From NCBI GenBank assembly GCA_963678705.1, contig OY783212.1, positions 9,424,001 to 9,488,000 on the forward strand: 64,000 bases of DNA. Reading direction: 5' to 3'. A program made the translations under genes and the position numbers. Below the pieces are notes generated by a model. The model made no database searches. It had not been told where the DNA came from and saw only the letters and a list, made by a program, of their open reading frames with translations. Each line of letters starts with the position of its first letter. Position 1 is the stretch's first letter. Origin of the DNA: Panorpa germanica (lineage: Eukaryota > Arthropoda > Insecta > Mecoptera > Panorpidae). Below, one piece after another: positions 26,590-38,759 of this stretch.

Positions 26590-27250
26590 CTGTACATTAG
26601 AGTGGCCCTTATTTTCAAAGTTAAATTTTTTTTGCAGCACCCTCCCATTTGGTGCCAATGCCTAAAAAAATGATCTGTGTAAAATTTTAGGTCAATCGGA
26701 TAACGGGAAAACGTGCCCCAAGAGCCTCGAAAATTTAAAAATCACAGATTTTTCTTTTACAATTCTTATATCTTGAGAAATATTAATTTTATGCAAAAAC
26801 TTATTACGCAAAAGTTGTACATCTAATACAAATACATATTTAATCATCTATTACTTTTTCTCGTATAACTAACAATTTTCGAGAAATACGTGAAAATCAG
26901 TTCCTTTACTCCAATCCACGAGAATCGAAAAATTACAAAATCACGATTTTATATATTTATTTTACAAAATATTTATTATACACAGAAAAGTGTATAATAA
27001 AATAATATAATTAAATAATATAGTATAATGTATTTAATTATTATTTCGCAAAATAAATAAATTTTTTAAAAAATGTATGGGATTTTATAATTTTCCGGGC
27101 TCTTGGGGCACCCTTTCCCATTATCCGATTGATCTGAAATTTTACACCTATTATTTTTTCATGCAATGGAACCAAACTGAGAGGTGCCGCAATAAAAAAT
27201 CTCAAAAATAATTTTCACCAAGAGTAAATAAGGGCCACTCTACTGTACAT
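26590..27250. mobile_element. Long-arm fold-back element with 8-bp TSD
   Basis: The element at 26,598-27,242 (645 bp) begins TAGAGTGGCCCTTATTT and ends AAATAAGGGCCACTCTA. Both sides carry the perfect 8-bp duplication CTGTACAT (26,590-26,597 and 27,243-27,250). The inverted similarity runs about 170 bp inward from each end, including TCAATCGGATAA and GTGCCCCAAGAGCC. The 8-bp duplication suggests a hAT-like (or P-like) mobiliser. There is no transposase ORF. Confidence 0.88.
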
Positions 27251-27993
27251 ACTATGTACATGCAGCAATGTTTCCGTTTTGTCATACATATGACATACAG
27301 TGTGTATATCTAAATGTTCGCTGGGTATGTTTATAATTGGAAGACCCGTTCGCTTCACATTCTGCTAAAACTTCGCCCAGTAATTATAATTTGGTTATTA
27401 TTGTACTATGTATTATGGAGTTAAATCACACGTGGGGGTTTAATGTATACATTTCGTTGAATTTGTTATTTACAATTTTTCATTGAAATGTAATTATATA
27501 TTATGTTACTACGAATTCCAATACTTTGTAATTGTATATTAAATTTATTTCTGAGAATTGATAAATTGAACAGGTCCGATATTCAGACGGAAATTTTCTA
27601 TTAGTTGTAATCATCAGTGGCGCATTGAAATTTAAATATGAGGGCTATTTCATGTTAATGACTTTATGAAAGAATTATTTGGGACGCTTCCACTGATAGA
27701 AACCCACATAAGAAAACAATAGAATACTTTATATTTAGTGTAAGTTTGTCATAGATTCCATTTTTTTTATTGTAAATCTGTATAACCAATTGATGACCCA
27801 TTTGTAAAATCTCAGATTACATTCTGTAAAGAATTTGCTTAAAAAATAAAAGCTGGACTTAACTTAAAGCACACCTAGTGCCTCAAAAAGTTTACGAAAC
27901 ATACACTGGCCTTCTTTGAAAGGTGGGTGTGACTAGATACAATAAATTTTGAGTAGAAGCTAAACTAGGTCAATTAAAATAGGCTTGAAGTCA
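27251..27993. other. Intergenic, nothing recognised
   Basis: AT-rich sequence without a supportable feature. Confidence 0.45.
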
Positions 27994-28592
27994 ATGGGCT
28001 TGTGTCCTATGTCTTAATTTCTATAAAAGTGTACTATATATTGATAAAGTGGGTTACTAGAACCGCAAATGTTCAATTATTTTTTAATAAGTCGTTATAT
28101 GCTAAGAGATATTAACAATTAAAAAAGTCATTTTGTCTCTTTAATTATTAAAGGGATTCAACGTTGTACACATTCCAAGTGCATGTGACATCACAATCCT
28201 TGTGTAAGTTTACCAACCGTACTGCTCATAAATCTCTGCTATATGTATTTATATATCAAAATATCAAATATTATTTATAGCTATTTCAAAGAACAATTAA
28301 ATTTGAATATTATGTCTGCCTTGGCAGGGTTAAATAAAATAAAAACTTATTATTCTTTGATTTGACTTGATTATTATGACTACCAACAGCTACAGAACAT
28401 TACCACAGCACTGACCTACTCAACAAATAACTGGCGTTAAAATGCATTTCACGTCATATAAACTTTTAATTGCTATATTTCCGTCAATATTTATATATTT
28501 AATAAAATAGACACGCCAATACACATTTATTAACATCAATTTCAATCAACAATTGAAAAATCGACCACTAACAAATGAGGACACATGCCCAT
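27994..28592 (+). mobile_element. TIR element family B, copy 2
   Basis: A 599-bp copy of the element at 5,202-5,834, in the same orientation. It starts ATGGGCTTGTGTCCTATG and ends AATGAGGACACATGCCCAT (one change in the TIR). It differs by scattered substitutions and a deletion of a few tens of bases near 28,460. Confidence 0.8.
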
Positions 28593-31500
28593 TGTGAATT
28601 TTTAGTATCAACGTTTGGCCGAACTATTCGATAAAAATTTGATGAAAACTTGTGATTATTATTTATTTAAAAATATGGTTAACATATGTTTCTATTTTTC
28701 TGTCTCTCTCATTTTTTTTAAATGGGGACCCAAAATTTACGTCCTTTACGTCTACGGTCGCTTCCTTTTCCTGGACTTCCACTTTTGCAATTATGTATAA
28801 CCATCAATATTTAACTAAAATCAAAAATATAATTCTATTTCATATAATTTGTCGTATATACAGTCTAAATTCCGGACTAGTTCAATGCAGCTTTAGCTGA
28901 AGTTTCATTTCAAAAAATGGGACCTCAGCTAACTAATGAAAAATGTAACCTAGATATTTTGCTTGGTTACGCTACAGTTATATTCGACTTCAACAAAAAT
29001 AAGAGTTGTGATATAGAAGTATGAACCAAGGTTTATAATAAACCGCAGTTATATGCTTTTAGGAAAATCACTTGTTATTTTTAAAAGTCAATTTCAATTG
29101 TATCAAGTCACAAGTTGTTCAGTAGGAGGCCAGTAAATTATAAGTTCGCTTGTAAATCCGACTCTGATTGAAATCAATTCAGACTCTAATTAATATCGAT
29201 TGAAATGTCAACATACTCATTTGCTATTTTCTAGGAATAAATTTTCAATTCATTAAATATTTCGCAGAATATAACCTAACAAATGTATACTAAACAAAAC
29301 CCCCACGCATATTAATTAACATGTCAATATGAATTTTATAAAATGTATCATGGAAACTAGGAAAATATGTATTTAAAGGTTTATTTTTTAATATATTGAT
29401 TGTACACGGCAATGTAAAAAAAACTGTTTCATTTAGTCATGTTATAAAATGTTAGAATTTATCAAATATATTTGTCTATTAACTCAAATGATATTATTAT
29501 TATAAAAGATATTAACAAAAAGCTATACATATATCAAGAAAATGAATTTTTAAATTTGATACTTTAATTATTACATGATTCAACAAATCGCAATGTTGTT
29601 GTTGTTTGTCATTCATTATTTTGTTAAATATATCGATACTTATACTCATATTACTAAAGTTATCAATTGTAATATTATAACTGGCTAGAAAAATAATACA
29701 GTGAAGTCAATGTCATGAATAAGTCATCAGCAAAGACATTAAAAGGTTAAAGTAATTATGCAATACATTTTTTTGGTAACTTTAGCATTATTCAATATAT
29801 AGTATTGTTGTAGCGACACTTAACGAGAAACCAGTATTTATTATATTTTGTATTTAAGTTATTTTAAAATTACAATAACTTTATTTTTCTTTTTCATAAG
29901 TTTTTTTTAGTAAATACGAGCTAGACTTAGAAGATTCGTTTAATTTTTTTCTTTTTTTTAAATTTTTACAAGCCATTCAAATATCTTCATTTTTACAAAC
30001 ATTTTAAATGGTATCTATTAGCTCAATTCCTTTGGTCAATTTCTTTGGATTTCTTTAATTCCATTTTTAAATAATTATTTGATAAATTATAATATTAAAA
30101 ATGTTTTATGACTCTCTGAATTCAAAATACAAGAAAATTTGAGGTTAAATTGTAAGAAGTTCATATATAAGATTCAGATTTATTATAAATTGTTTGACTA
30201 ATAATAAAACACGTTAAATTAAAGAATACTCAAATAAAATAAATATTAAATATGAACTCCACGCTATTTTAAACATTTTGTTTCTTTATAAAATATCAGT
30301 CATAAAAGTGGAAGCAATGCGTAAACTGTAATAATGTATTACACATCTATATAATTCTTAATTTATGTATTTATAAATACTGCACTTATCGAAATTTTCA
30401 ATTTAGTTAATCAAAAGTAATTATAACTAACTTTAGTTTTAAAGCGCCTACGATAAATAACACGCATCTCTAATAACACCTGATGTATTTACTTGAGTGG
30501 AACACAGTTACAATGCATATACTTATTTGGATGTTAGTGTGTTATAAGGTATTATGTATTGATTATTTAATCCATTAAAAAAATACTAATATTATTATTA
30601 TCATATTCAAAAGATTTAACCAAATTAACCGAAGATAATAGTATTAACTCACATTTCATTCCACTTTCACCACTGCATTTAAAAGCAATTTGTATTCAAA
30701 GAGTCATTACCAGAGCAAAATTGTTTTCTGTTAACAAAAACGTAATCAAGATTGAACATGTTTTTGTTGTAATTAGACAAGCTATTATTTTATAAAGAAT
30801 GTATAGTATTATCCCAAGAGCTGGTAACGAAAATTGCGTAAGTATTTTAAGTACGCCAGAATTGTATACAGTAGTTTCTTTGTAGTAGTATAAGTATAAG
30901 GAATGGAAAACCTGACTCAGTATTGACGAATTTTTCTTGCCACTGCGCAACTATAAAATGTGCGATAAAATTATTGCCAAAATATATTTTTTCTTGAACT
31001 AGGATAGAAAACTGAAGTTTAAAGTGTGTATTAAGATTTTAATTGTATCCATTTAACAATAATGAGAAATCCAAAATTTGAGTTCGTTGAAGGTTATGGC
31101 GGAAAAGTGCTAGGACGGTGAAATTTGGTATGCGGGGAAACTACATATTTGCAGAGGCGGCAGGCAATAGGCTATAAACATCAGAACTATCTAATAAAAT
31201 TATTGCACAGAACTATATAATAAAATTTATTTTAATAAATAAATAAAATAAAATACAAATATAAGTAGAGATATAAACCACTTTTAAAATAAGCTTATCG
31301 CACCAAAGAACCAAACTAAACTTACTACTATTAACTAGCCCTGCTAAATTCAAATTTTGAATAATAACATATTTCAAGAGCTGCTTGGACCGTAGCATAT
31401 CAAACTTTTTTTACACTTTGAAAATCTATATACGACAAGGCCATCATATATATTCTATATTCGGTATTGACTGTCTTCTGAGGTAAATGGGGGAATATCG

Positions 31501-34022
31501 CTTGTCTTAATGTTGTTTACATAATAATTATATAATAGCTCTCACCTTTAAAGTGTCTAGACTGTGTTCTTTATTGTATTCATAATTTGTTACATGAGAA
31601 TTTATATAAAAAAGAAAATTTTTTTGTTATAGACGATTCATACATTGAACCTTGTAGGTATATTGATTTTTAAAACATAAAAAAATAAACCATCGTTGCT
31701 ATTAATATTCAAGTTCGTTTATACAATAAATTAAAATACAAAGTACTTAACATTTTAGAAACCATAATCCAATAGCATCACGCTGAATATAAAATGATGT
31801 ATCACATAATATATTAACAATTTGACAGAAAAACTCTTACAACATTTATGTATTTAAACGGATATACTAACTAATATATTAACTTAATTTTTATTTTACA
31901 AAAAATATTTCGTAACAGTACGGTAGCTGAGAGAATATATACTTTTCTTCTGATTACTGTGTCTACCGTTTCGATCCTTGGAACAACGCTATATTTTCAG
32001 GGTTTAGTTGTTATCAAAATTAATTTGAATATGCGCTCTCATAATCATAAAATTTATGGGGTAGTGGTGTAAACCCACATATATATAGCTACTACACTGT
32101 AAATACTTAATTAATTTAACAGAAAAAGAAATAATTTTTTCATGTCATTTACTTTATGTAAGTTATATATATATTAATATGACAAGCAAGTATTAGATTA
32201 TAGTAGGACTCAAATTTTCATAACGCGCATATTATTTTACATATACCAAATCTTATTAATTACAAACAATAGCTTGTGAAAACAGTGTTTCTCTGGAATC
32301 AATACAATTTATATTAAAATTATACCTCAAATTCAACTACTTATTTTAATACTTTAATTTTTTGACAAAGGCTTGAAATATTTTACATACGAGTACAGTG
32401 TGGTACAATTAAATTGTAAACAATTTTACAAATACGTTAATTTACTTGGCATATATTTAATTAATTATTAATAAAGTGACACATGAAAGAATATGTATGT
32501 TTTGAATGAGACGTTCTTACACATTTAATTATATTATGATATTATGTAATATGTATTTATGCATATGTGTTTATATGTAATGTATTGTGCATGATATTTC
32601 GATTTGAATGTTATTATAAAATGACTATTTTATTTAACACTACAAATAGATAAATTTTTCTATACATTTTTTTACAACTTTACAATATAATATTTTTGTT
32701 TTATATAATATTTGTAATATATAACTATGAAGTTCTACTTCTTTTAAATTTGTTAATTTCTATTATATAATACATCTGCTATTAAATATTTGAATAACAT
32801 TATTTGAATAAATTGAAAGGACTTGATATTTTTGTGTACTTGTTATTTATATTTTTAAACTAAATTGTTCATTTATAAAAGAATTAATAAGTTTTTCTGA
32901 ATGAGATAAGTTTTTATGATAAATCATAATAGCAGAGACGAGATACTAATTTGTAAGATGCTATCATAAAACTAGTACCTCAAACAAATCTATAACAATA
33001 ATAATCAATATTTATCTATCAATAACACTGAATTAAACTTATTTAAAACAGAATCAAATAATTGGTTTAAATCCATGTTTTTAGTTATGCTATTCGGTAG
33101 CAGATGGCTTTTTATAGTTCTATGAAATAAGTTACATTTTTCTTTTATAAATGTACGGTTTAGTAAATAATAAAAACACCACAAATACTTTATACCCTTT
33201 TCTTAAATTTTGGAGATATTATTCTTTAAAGGAACGACTAAAATTTATTATTTCTACATATTAGTCATATTTTGTTAAACTTTAGATTAATTTAGTACAA
33301 TAATTTATTTTGTTAACTACTATATATATATTTTATTATACATTTAAAGATTTATTACTTTGCACATCCATTAGGTTTTTAATAATATAGTTGACAACTA
33401 ATAATAAAGAAATAACCGTGTAAAATGAATAAGTTATTAAAATGTTTTGAGTCATTTATACATCAGTTTACGATAATATATTTTTAGTTATTTTGTTAAA
33501 TCCAAAATGTTTATTTTTTCATTAAAAGCGTTATTATATCACAGTTGTATGTCATTGCTCCTTTTAATTTTTGATTTTTTATTTATACATGTTTACTAAC
33601 AATGTTTTCATTGTAAAACACAACAAATAAAACTTAAGTTTAACGAAGATTCAAACCTTGGTGTTATTTACGTTGCCTACTCTGAACAATGAATGCGTTG
33701 TTCACAACTATGTTTTAAATAAGTTATTAAAAAATGACCCATTCATTACCAATTGTTTTACAAAGTCGCAGTATTTTGAAATAATAACAACAAAACACAT
33801 TTGATTTGAATATTTCGATTGTCGTAATACATCTATAGACATAAACTATATAATACGTGTTATAGTAGATGATCAACTTTGAATAGAATCTTAAATGAAT
33901 ATGTTGATAAAGTAGAAATTGTTCTAAAGAGTTTAGCGATAGTATGGTGCTGCATAGGCGCGTTGCGTCGCCATGAGGATACGTCGAGAGACGCATCTAT
34001 AGCAGCACACATAAGCTAAACA
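28593..34022. other. Long AT-rich desert downstream of the GPCR gene
   Basis: No independent gene recognised. The right-hand part is probably 3' UTR and downstream flank of the minus-strand GPCR exon that stops at 34,023, but no poly(A) site can be chosen confidently. About 31,935-32,045 resembles the SINE head (ACTGTGTCTACCGTTTCGAT, then TATATTTTCAGGGTTT), plus orientation, decayed. Confidence 0.45.
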
Positions 34023-35057
34023 TCACTTAAACAGAATACGTCGAAACGCTCGTCGAAAGTCCTTGTTGAAGATGGTGTAGATAACGGGATTCAGAGCAGA
34101 GTTCATGTAGCCTAACCAGAATGCAGTTGCAAAAGCACTATCAGGAATATTGCAAACAGGGCAAGCTGGTGTAAGTATGTACAGGAAGAAAAATGGTAGC
34201 CAGCAGGCTATGAAACTACCCATTATAAGTCCTAGAATCAAAGTAGCTCTCTTTTCCTTTTTTCTTGCAATACGACGTTTCTCTCTCTCCGGATCTCTAG
34301 GTTTCTGAATCTTTGGTATTGCGGGCTCTAATTCCGCTTGGCTTACTTTAATGGTATCTTCTCTGGTCCCACGTGACTTTGTATGACTTTTTCTACCAAA
34401 TATCGGTTGACATAAACGAAGCTTCAACGGTTTGACAACAGCACATCTACTAACAACCCCAGAGTCCGAGCTGGAAGGGTCAAATTCGCTGACCATGTCT
34501 GTATCTATGCCTACAGAAGGTGCCCTGCATCTTGCCATCGCTGCAGTTTGTTGCTGGAGCTCCCCATTCACAGACAGAGTCGACCCACGGAACTGGCAGC
34601 CAGATAGAGGATTTCTGACAACTTGGGCAGAGCCGTAAACCTTCAGCGTATCCTTAACCTCCTCGGCATTTGTTGCTTCCGCATTGTCACTGGTCGATAT
34701 GTCCGATGCGAAGTCACACGTGACGATCGGAATTGGCATTGGCTGCGGCTGTGATTCTATGGTCGCTATTTGACGATCGGAATCTCTCGGAGAACTGGTA
34801 TTCGAATTCCTATCCACAACCGACACTTGCATCGTTGGGACTGACGGCATCGGTCTTGTTTGTTTTGCGCTGTCTCCTGGAGCATTCGAGAAACTTGTCA
34901 CTTGGTCTTGTTGCTTTCTGGGATTCTTACGTATCCCTCGTCTTGCCCTGGCTTTGGCGGCGAAGTAAATTCTTATGTAGACAAATACCATGATGCAACT
35001 TGGAATGTAGAACGATCCCAGGGCGGAGTAGAGCACGTAGCCGATGTCCTCACTCAG
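34023..35057 (-). CDS. Amine GPCR, terminal exon (octopamine receptor alpha2-like)
   Basis: This is the last coding exon of a rhodopsin-family receptor for a biogenic amine at the plasma membrane. The exon starts after a splice acceptor (TTTTATTTCAG on the minus strand, ending at 35,058), so the GTG at 35,036 is not a start codon. The 344 encoded residues begin LSEDIGYVLYSALG. Transmembrane helix 5 (about residues 8-33) has the GSFYIPSC motif. A long third intracellular loop (about 210 residues, Ser/Pro-rich, ending in a basic ERRIARKKEKR-like stretch) leads into helix 6 at about residue 271 with FIACWLPFF. A CPVC loop follows, then helix 7 with NPVIY and a short basic tail ending ILFK. The helix 5 wording matches my memory of insect alpha2-adrenergic-like octopamine receptors; other amine receptors are less likely. 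Helices 1-4 are not found in this window. The class is secure, the ligand inferred. Confidence 0.88.
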   Translation of the reverse strand: MSEDIGYVLYSALGSFYIPSCIMVFVYIRIYFAAKARARRGIRKNPRKQQDQVTSFSNAPGDSAKQTRPMPSVPTMQVSVVDRNSNTSSPRDSDRQIATIESQPQPMPIPIVTCDFASDISTSDNAEATNAEEVKDTLKVYGSAQVVRNPLSGCQFRGSTLSVNGELQQQTAAMARCRAPSVGIDTDMVSEFDPSSSDSGVVSRCAVVKPLKLRLCQPIFGRKSHTKSRGTREDTIKVSQAELEPAIPKIQKPRDPEREKRRIARKKEKRATLILGLIMGSFIACWLPFFFLYILTPACPVCNIPDSAFATAFWLGYMNSALNPVIYTIFNKDFRRAFRRILFK

Positions 35058-35527
35058 CTGAAATAAAAGAAAACAAGAATTAGCAATCAGTCAGTGCATG
35101 TGAAATAATTTAAAGGCATTGATTGGCATAAGGCATGAGGTTGAGCAGTAATGTGTAACCCAAACAATTTGCATACATCTGTGATACTTTGTTTCAAATT
35201 ACAGCAAACATCAAATAGATGTGTTTATATTAGACATTTTATGAATGTATCAAATAGGAGAACGATTATTGATTGATTCTTTAACAACAGAACAATTCAA
35301 GTTTTCAACGTAGCTGTTTTAACTCATATAATACTCAGAGTATTATATTAATATCGATGTTTTCTCAATTACTAAATATATAGTTCGCTTTTTAAGAGAT
35401 TGTGAGGTTTATATCATCTTTACTCCTATATACGTTATAGTAAAATGAGTAAAATTTATACGACTCAATTTCTTTAAATGATATGTTACGATCTCTCATA
35501 AATTAAACTATACTTAAATCTAATAAA
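35058..35527 (-). other. Start of GPCR intron, no other feature
   Basis: The acceptor side (35,058-35,070) is clear. The remainder is AT-rich, with no further exon recognised. Confidence 0.5.
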
Positions 35528-35676
35528 TATAGTTTAAATTACGAGAGGTCCGTGGTGACTCATACTTAAAACAAGTTGTGGGGTATAAACTGCCGATATA
35601 ACTAAAAAGCACTGTCTCTCTCTTATAACCTCTTTTAAGTATAAGTCGCCGCCGAACTCTCATGATTTGGACTATA
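35528..35676 (+). mobile_element. MITE family A, copy 2 (internally deleted)
   Basis: 149 bp, starting TATAGTTTAAATTACGAGAG and ending CATGATTTGGACTATA. It matches the copy at 55,478 at both ends but lacks about 70 bp in the middle, where CACTGTCTCTCT joins CTTATAACC. Confidence 0.75.
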
Positions 35677-37172
35677 TATCATTTTAGTAATGTATTAGAA
35701 ATAGTTTATAATCAAGTTTGAAATCATTAATTTTTTATTATTTATTTAGACCTGGATGACCTCTTGATATTAACTAGATGGAAATATGATGGTAAACCGA
35801 ATACTGTTCACCGCTGGCACGAGTGGTGCAATGTCAACGGATTTACCCTTATTCGCATATCACCACAGCCATAATTTGAACAGTGTAGCATCAAGTATCA
35901 ATGCTCTCGTCCACTGTATCGTCCTTATAAATATTGATTATATAATATAATTATTTCTTGGTTTTTATATTTCACAAGCTGAAACTTGGATTTAAAGTTA
36001 AAACAAAAACGATTTAAAAGTAAAACCCAGTAGGTGTGGAGGAGTGACCCTTTAGTATATAGAATTATGTCACTCAATTATTGGGTTATATCAACTGGCA
36101 CAATAGCCGTCCTAAATTAATCTTTAGATTGCATGAGGCCTAGGGCGGCATATCAGTTGGTCAAGCAACATGGTTATACCAATATTATTAATTAAACAAT
36201 TTACTAATTAATTAATATGTTGACCAGTCCATTGTTTAGCAGACACAGTATCTGTACTTCATTACATAAATATTACATCTACGTATATGTGTATATAGCT
36301 TTCAGGCTGACCAATAGAGTAAGGGTATATTTTTGCAGAATATTCTGACCCATTTATTTAATTGGTCCATAAATTCAACTTTATGCTGCAAACAATTATC
36401 ATTAATGTCAATAATTTACTACAGAAATTTCTATGTGAACATGAAGTACTGCGTCATTAAGAAAGATACTTCTAGTTGTTAAATAATAAAATGAAAAAAA
36501 TAAAAACACTTTTTTGTTTTTATAACTTGTGAATAAAGGTTTTGTTGAACACACAATGGGCAATGGGGGTAAAGGGCACGTCGCACGTGCGTTGTTGCTA
36601 ACAAACTCCTGGTCAGTAAATAGGCCCTTAATTCTTACTATGTACCTGGGCTCGATTCAACGGTCATAAAACGCAAACGATTCTACGAAAGTGAAAACGC
36701 AAACTCTATACAGGCACGTGCTCGAATATTGCTACGAACCCTTCGCTGGTAATTTCATTACATGTTATATTATCTAATAAAATAATTAAAAGTGAATACA
36801 TACTTGACCAGAGACAAATTCTAACGCAGTGGCAGAGACAATGAACGCACACAACTTTTTAGGAGCCGTTCTTTTAAATTTTTAATTAAAGTTCAGGTTA
36901 ATTTATGTATATTGGCATTTCTATTTATTTGAACATCTAAAAGTTGACTGAAATATAGCTATTTAAAATTTGAATTTCAATATCACCGCTTGTGGTTCCT
37001 CTGCATATGACGTCAGAGAAGAAATAAGTAATCGAGACTATTTTTCCTGGTTCACAGAAAGTGATGGATATAGACCTACGCCCGTGAGGTACGCCAAAAT
37101 TTTAAAGGGGACTATAATTAAAAATCGAATGGGATTTTCGTCGACTCTAGGAACCAATTTCAAGTTAAAAAC
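35677..37172. other. Probable GPCR intron, SINE trace
   Basis: A decayed minus-strand SINE head is plausible at about 35,800-35,930 (AAGTATCAATGCTCTCGTCC resembles the head of the 3,211 copy). Otherwise nothing is recognised; the 74-codon ORF at 36,970 lacks an ATG start. Confidence 0.4.
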
Positions 37173-37773
37173 AAACGAGTTACAGTGGTTTTAGTGGCGC
37201 TACTTTTGTAATTTTTAAAACAATTGATAAATCAGAATTTTGTATGTTGATAAAACAATGGTTTTTAATGGGAAAAATACTGAGTTCGAATAATACTTCC
37301 CAAGCCATTGCTTTGCTTAAACGGTGATTATATATCAAAATCAGTTAATTAAATAATACTTCTTAGATTCTATAACGGCAATGGCTAACGGCTTCGTTTA
37401 ATGCATATGAGTATTACGTAGTTTTATTAGGACTATCATCACATCACTCAATAAATTCACAGGATAATATATAGATGGTGCCACTATTAACAAATTCATA
37501 GTACCAACCTTCAAACTATAATTAAATTAAATTAACTTCAGGCGAATGTGACTTTGTTGTTGAAATCGCCTCAAATTCTAAAATAAAACATAAAAAAAAA
37601 CGTTCATAAAATAAAATTCATTATCGTATTATAGATTTATACCGCTCTTATAACCTCTTTTAAGTATCAGTCATCGCCGAACTATCGTGATTTGGACTAC
37701 AGCACGAATTTCACATTTTTCTATAGTTTTGGAAATTACAAAAGTGGCGTCACTAAAATCACTGTACCTCGTA
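37173..37773. mobile_element. Inverted-repeat element containing a MITE A fragment
   Basis: Arms of about 43 bp, at 37,173-37,216 and 37,732-37,773, are inverted copies with few mismatches (ACAGTGGTTTTAGTGGCG on the left; CGTCACTAAAATCACTGT on the right). Between them, 37,606-37,699 is the right half of MITE family A, ending TCGTGATTTGGACTA. No duplication or ORF was identified. Confidence 0.6.
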
Positions 37774-37873
37774 AACTAATGGGGACATCTATATGTCATT
37801 TAACGAACATATTGAGTGATGTGTTGAAATTCATAAACTCATTTTTGAATGTTACAACTGACATTAACAACAT

Positions 37874-38759
37874 TTAACCCTGCGTGTGTACACTGGGTCT
37901 TTTAAGGAACAGTTGGAATTTCAAACTCCTATTTCTCTCTCATGAGTACAGAGCGCGCTTCACCTATGCCCCCTAAAAAATCTAGGTAGTGGTAGGGACT
38001 TAAGGTTCCAGCATCGTTCGGATCTGGCAGTTTACCGGCAAATGCGAGCCAGTTAAACTTTACACACGACGTTAGTATTTTCCAATGTTAGAAAATGCAC
38101 TTTATTTTGTTTTCCTCGTTGTTTTATAGTTTTTTCATGGTTAAAATAAATATATTATGTAATTTAATATATTATTTCTTAGATTATTATATTTTTACTA
38201 CAATAAGTTTTTGAAGATGGATGACAATTCAACGGTTGCGCACCGTAATTTTTTTTTTTAAACTGATTGTAATTAACTAATATTAATTATTATTGCATAA
38301 CTTTTGTATTTTCAACAATAAAAACTTATTTTGTGCCGAATAATCACCGTTCCGTTTATTATGACATGCCTGAATTCGTAAAATATTCCCCACTTTCAGG
38401 TGCACAAATAATTCAACTTTTTGGAGCCCACGCCAAAAACACTACATTCTTTCGAAAGCTTATAGTCTAAGATAAAAAAGTCTATAAAGTTGTGTTAAAA
38501 AAATGTTATAAAGTTATGAATTTTTTAACAATATTCCGTTTTTTACGCGTTTTTCATTATTTGTGAATTTTTATTAACAACGGTTTTAAACTTTGGACTT
38601 TGGCAACTTCTGGACCATGTAGTAGACACTTCAAGAAGTGATCTAGACTTTTTTCAGATTCTTTGAAAGTTTAGAAAACCCGAAAAACTCAACTGTTCCC
38701 TCAAAGACCCAGTGTACACACCATGTCTCGAAAAATATAGTGTTCACACGTAGGGTAAA
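37874..38759. mobile_element. piggyBac-like non-autonomous element
   Basis: The element body is 37,878-38,755 (878 bp). The left edge is TTAA then CCCTGCGTGTGTACACTGGG. The right edge ends CACACGTAGGG then TAAA, a one-base change from TTAA. The outer repeats (CCCTRCGTGTG) are inverted. The inner repeat GTGTACACTGGGTCTTT directly adjoins the left outer repeat, but its inverted copy (AAAGACCCAGTGTACAC) lies about 25 bp further in from the right outer repeat. TTAA target, CCC...GGG ends and asymmetrically spaced internal repeats are the piggyBac pattern. No transposase ORF remains. Confidence 0.75.

Noticed and set aside
34997-35036. GPCR fragment as a complete 337-residue protein starting at 35,036
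   Set aside because: The codon is GTG inside helix 5, and a splice acceptor lies 21 bp upstream, so this is an internal exon boundary.
34432-35066. Plus-strand ORFs opposite the GPCR exon
   Set aside because: They are shadows of the minus-strand coding exon.
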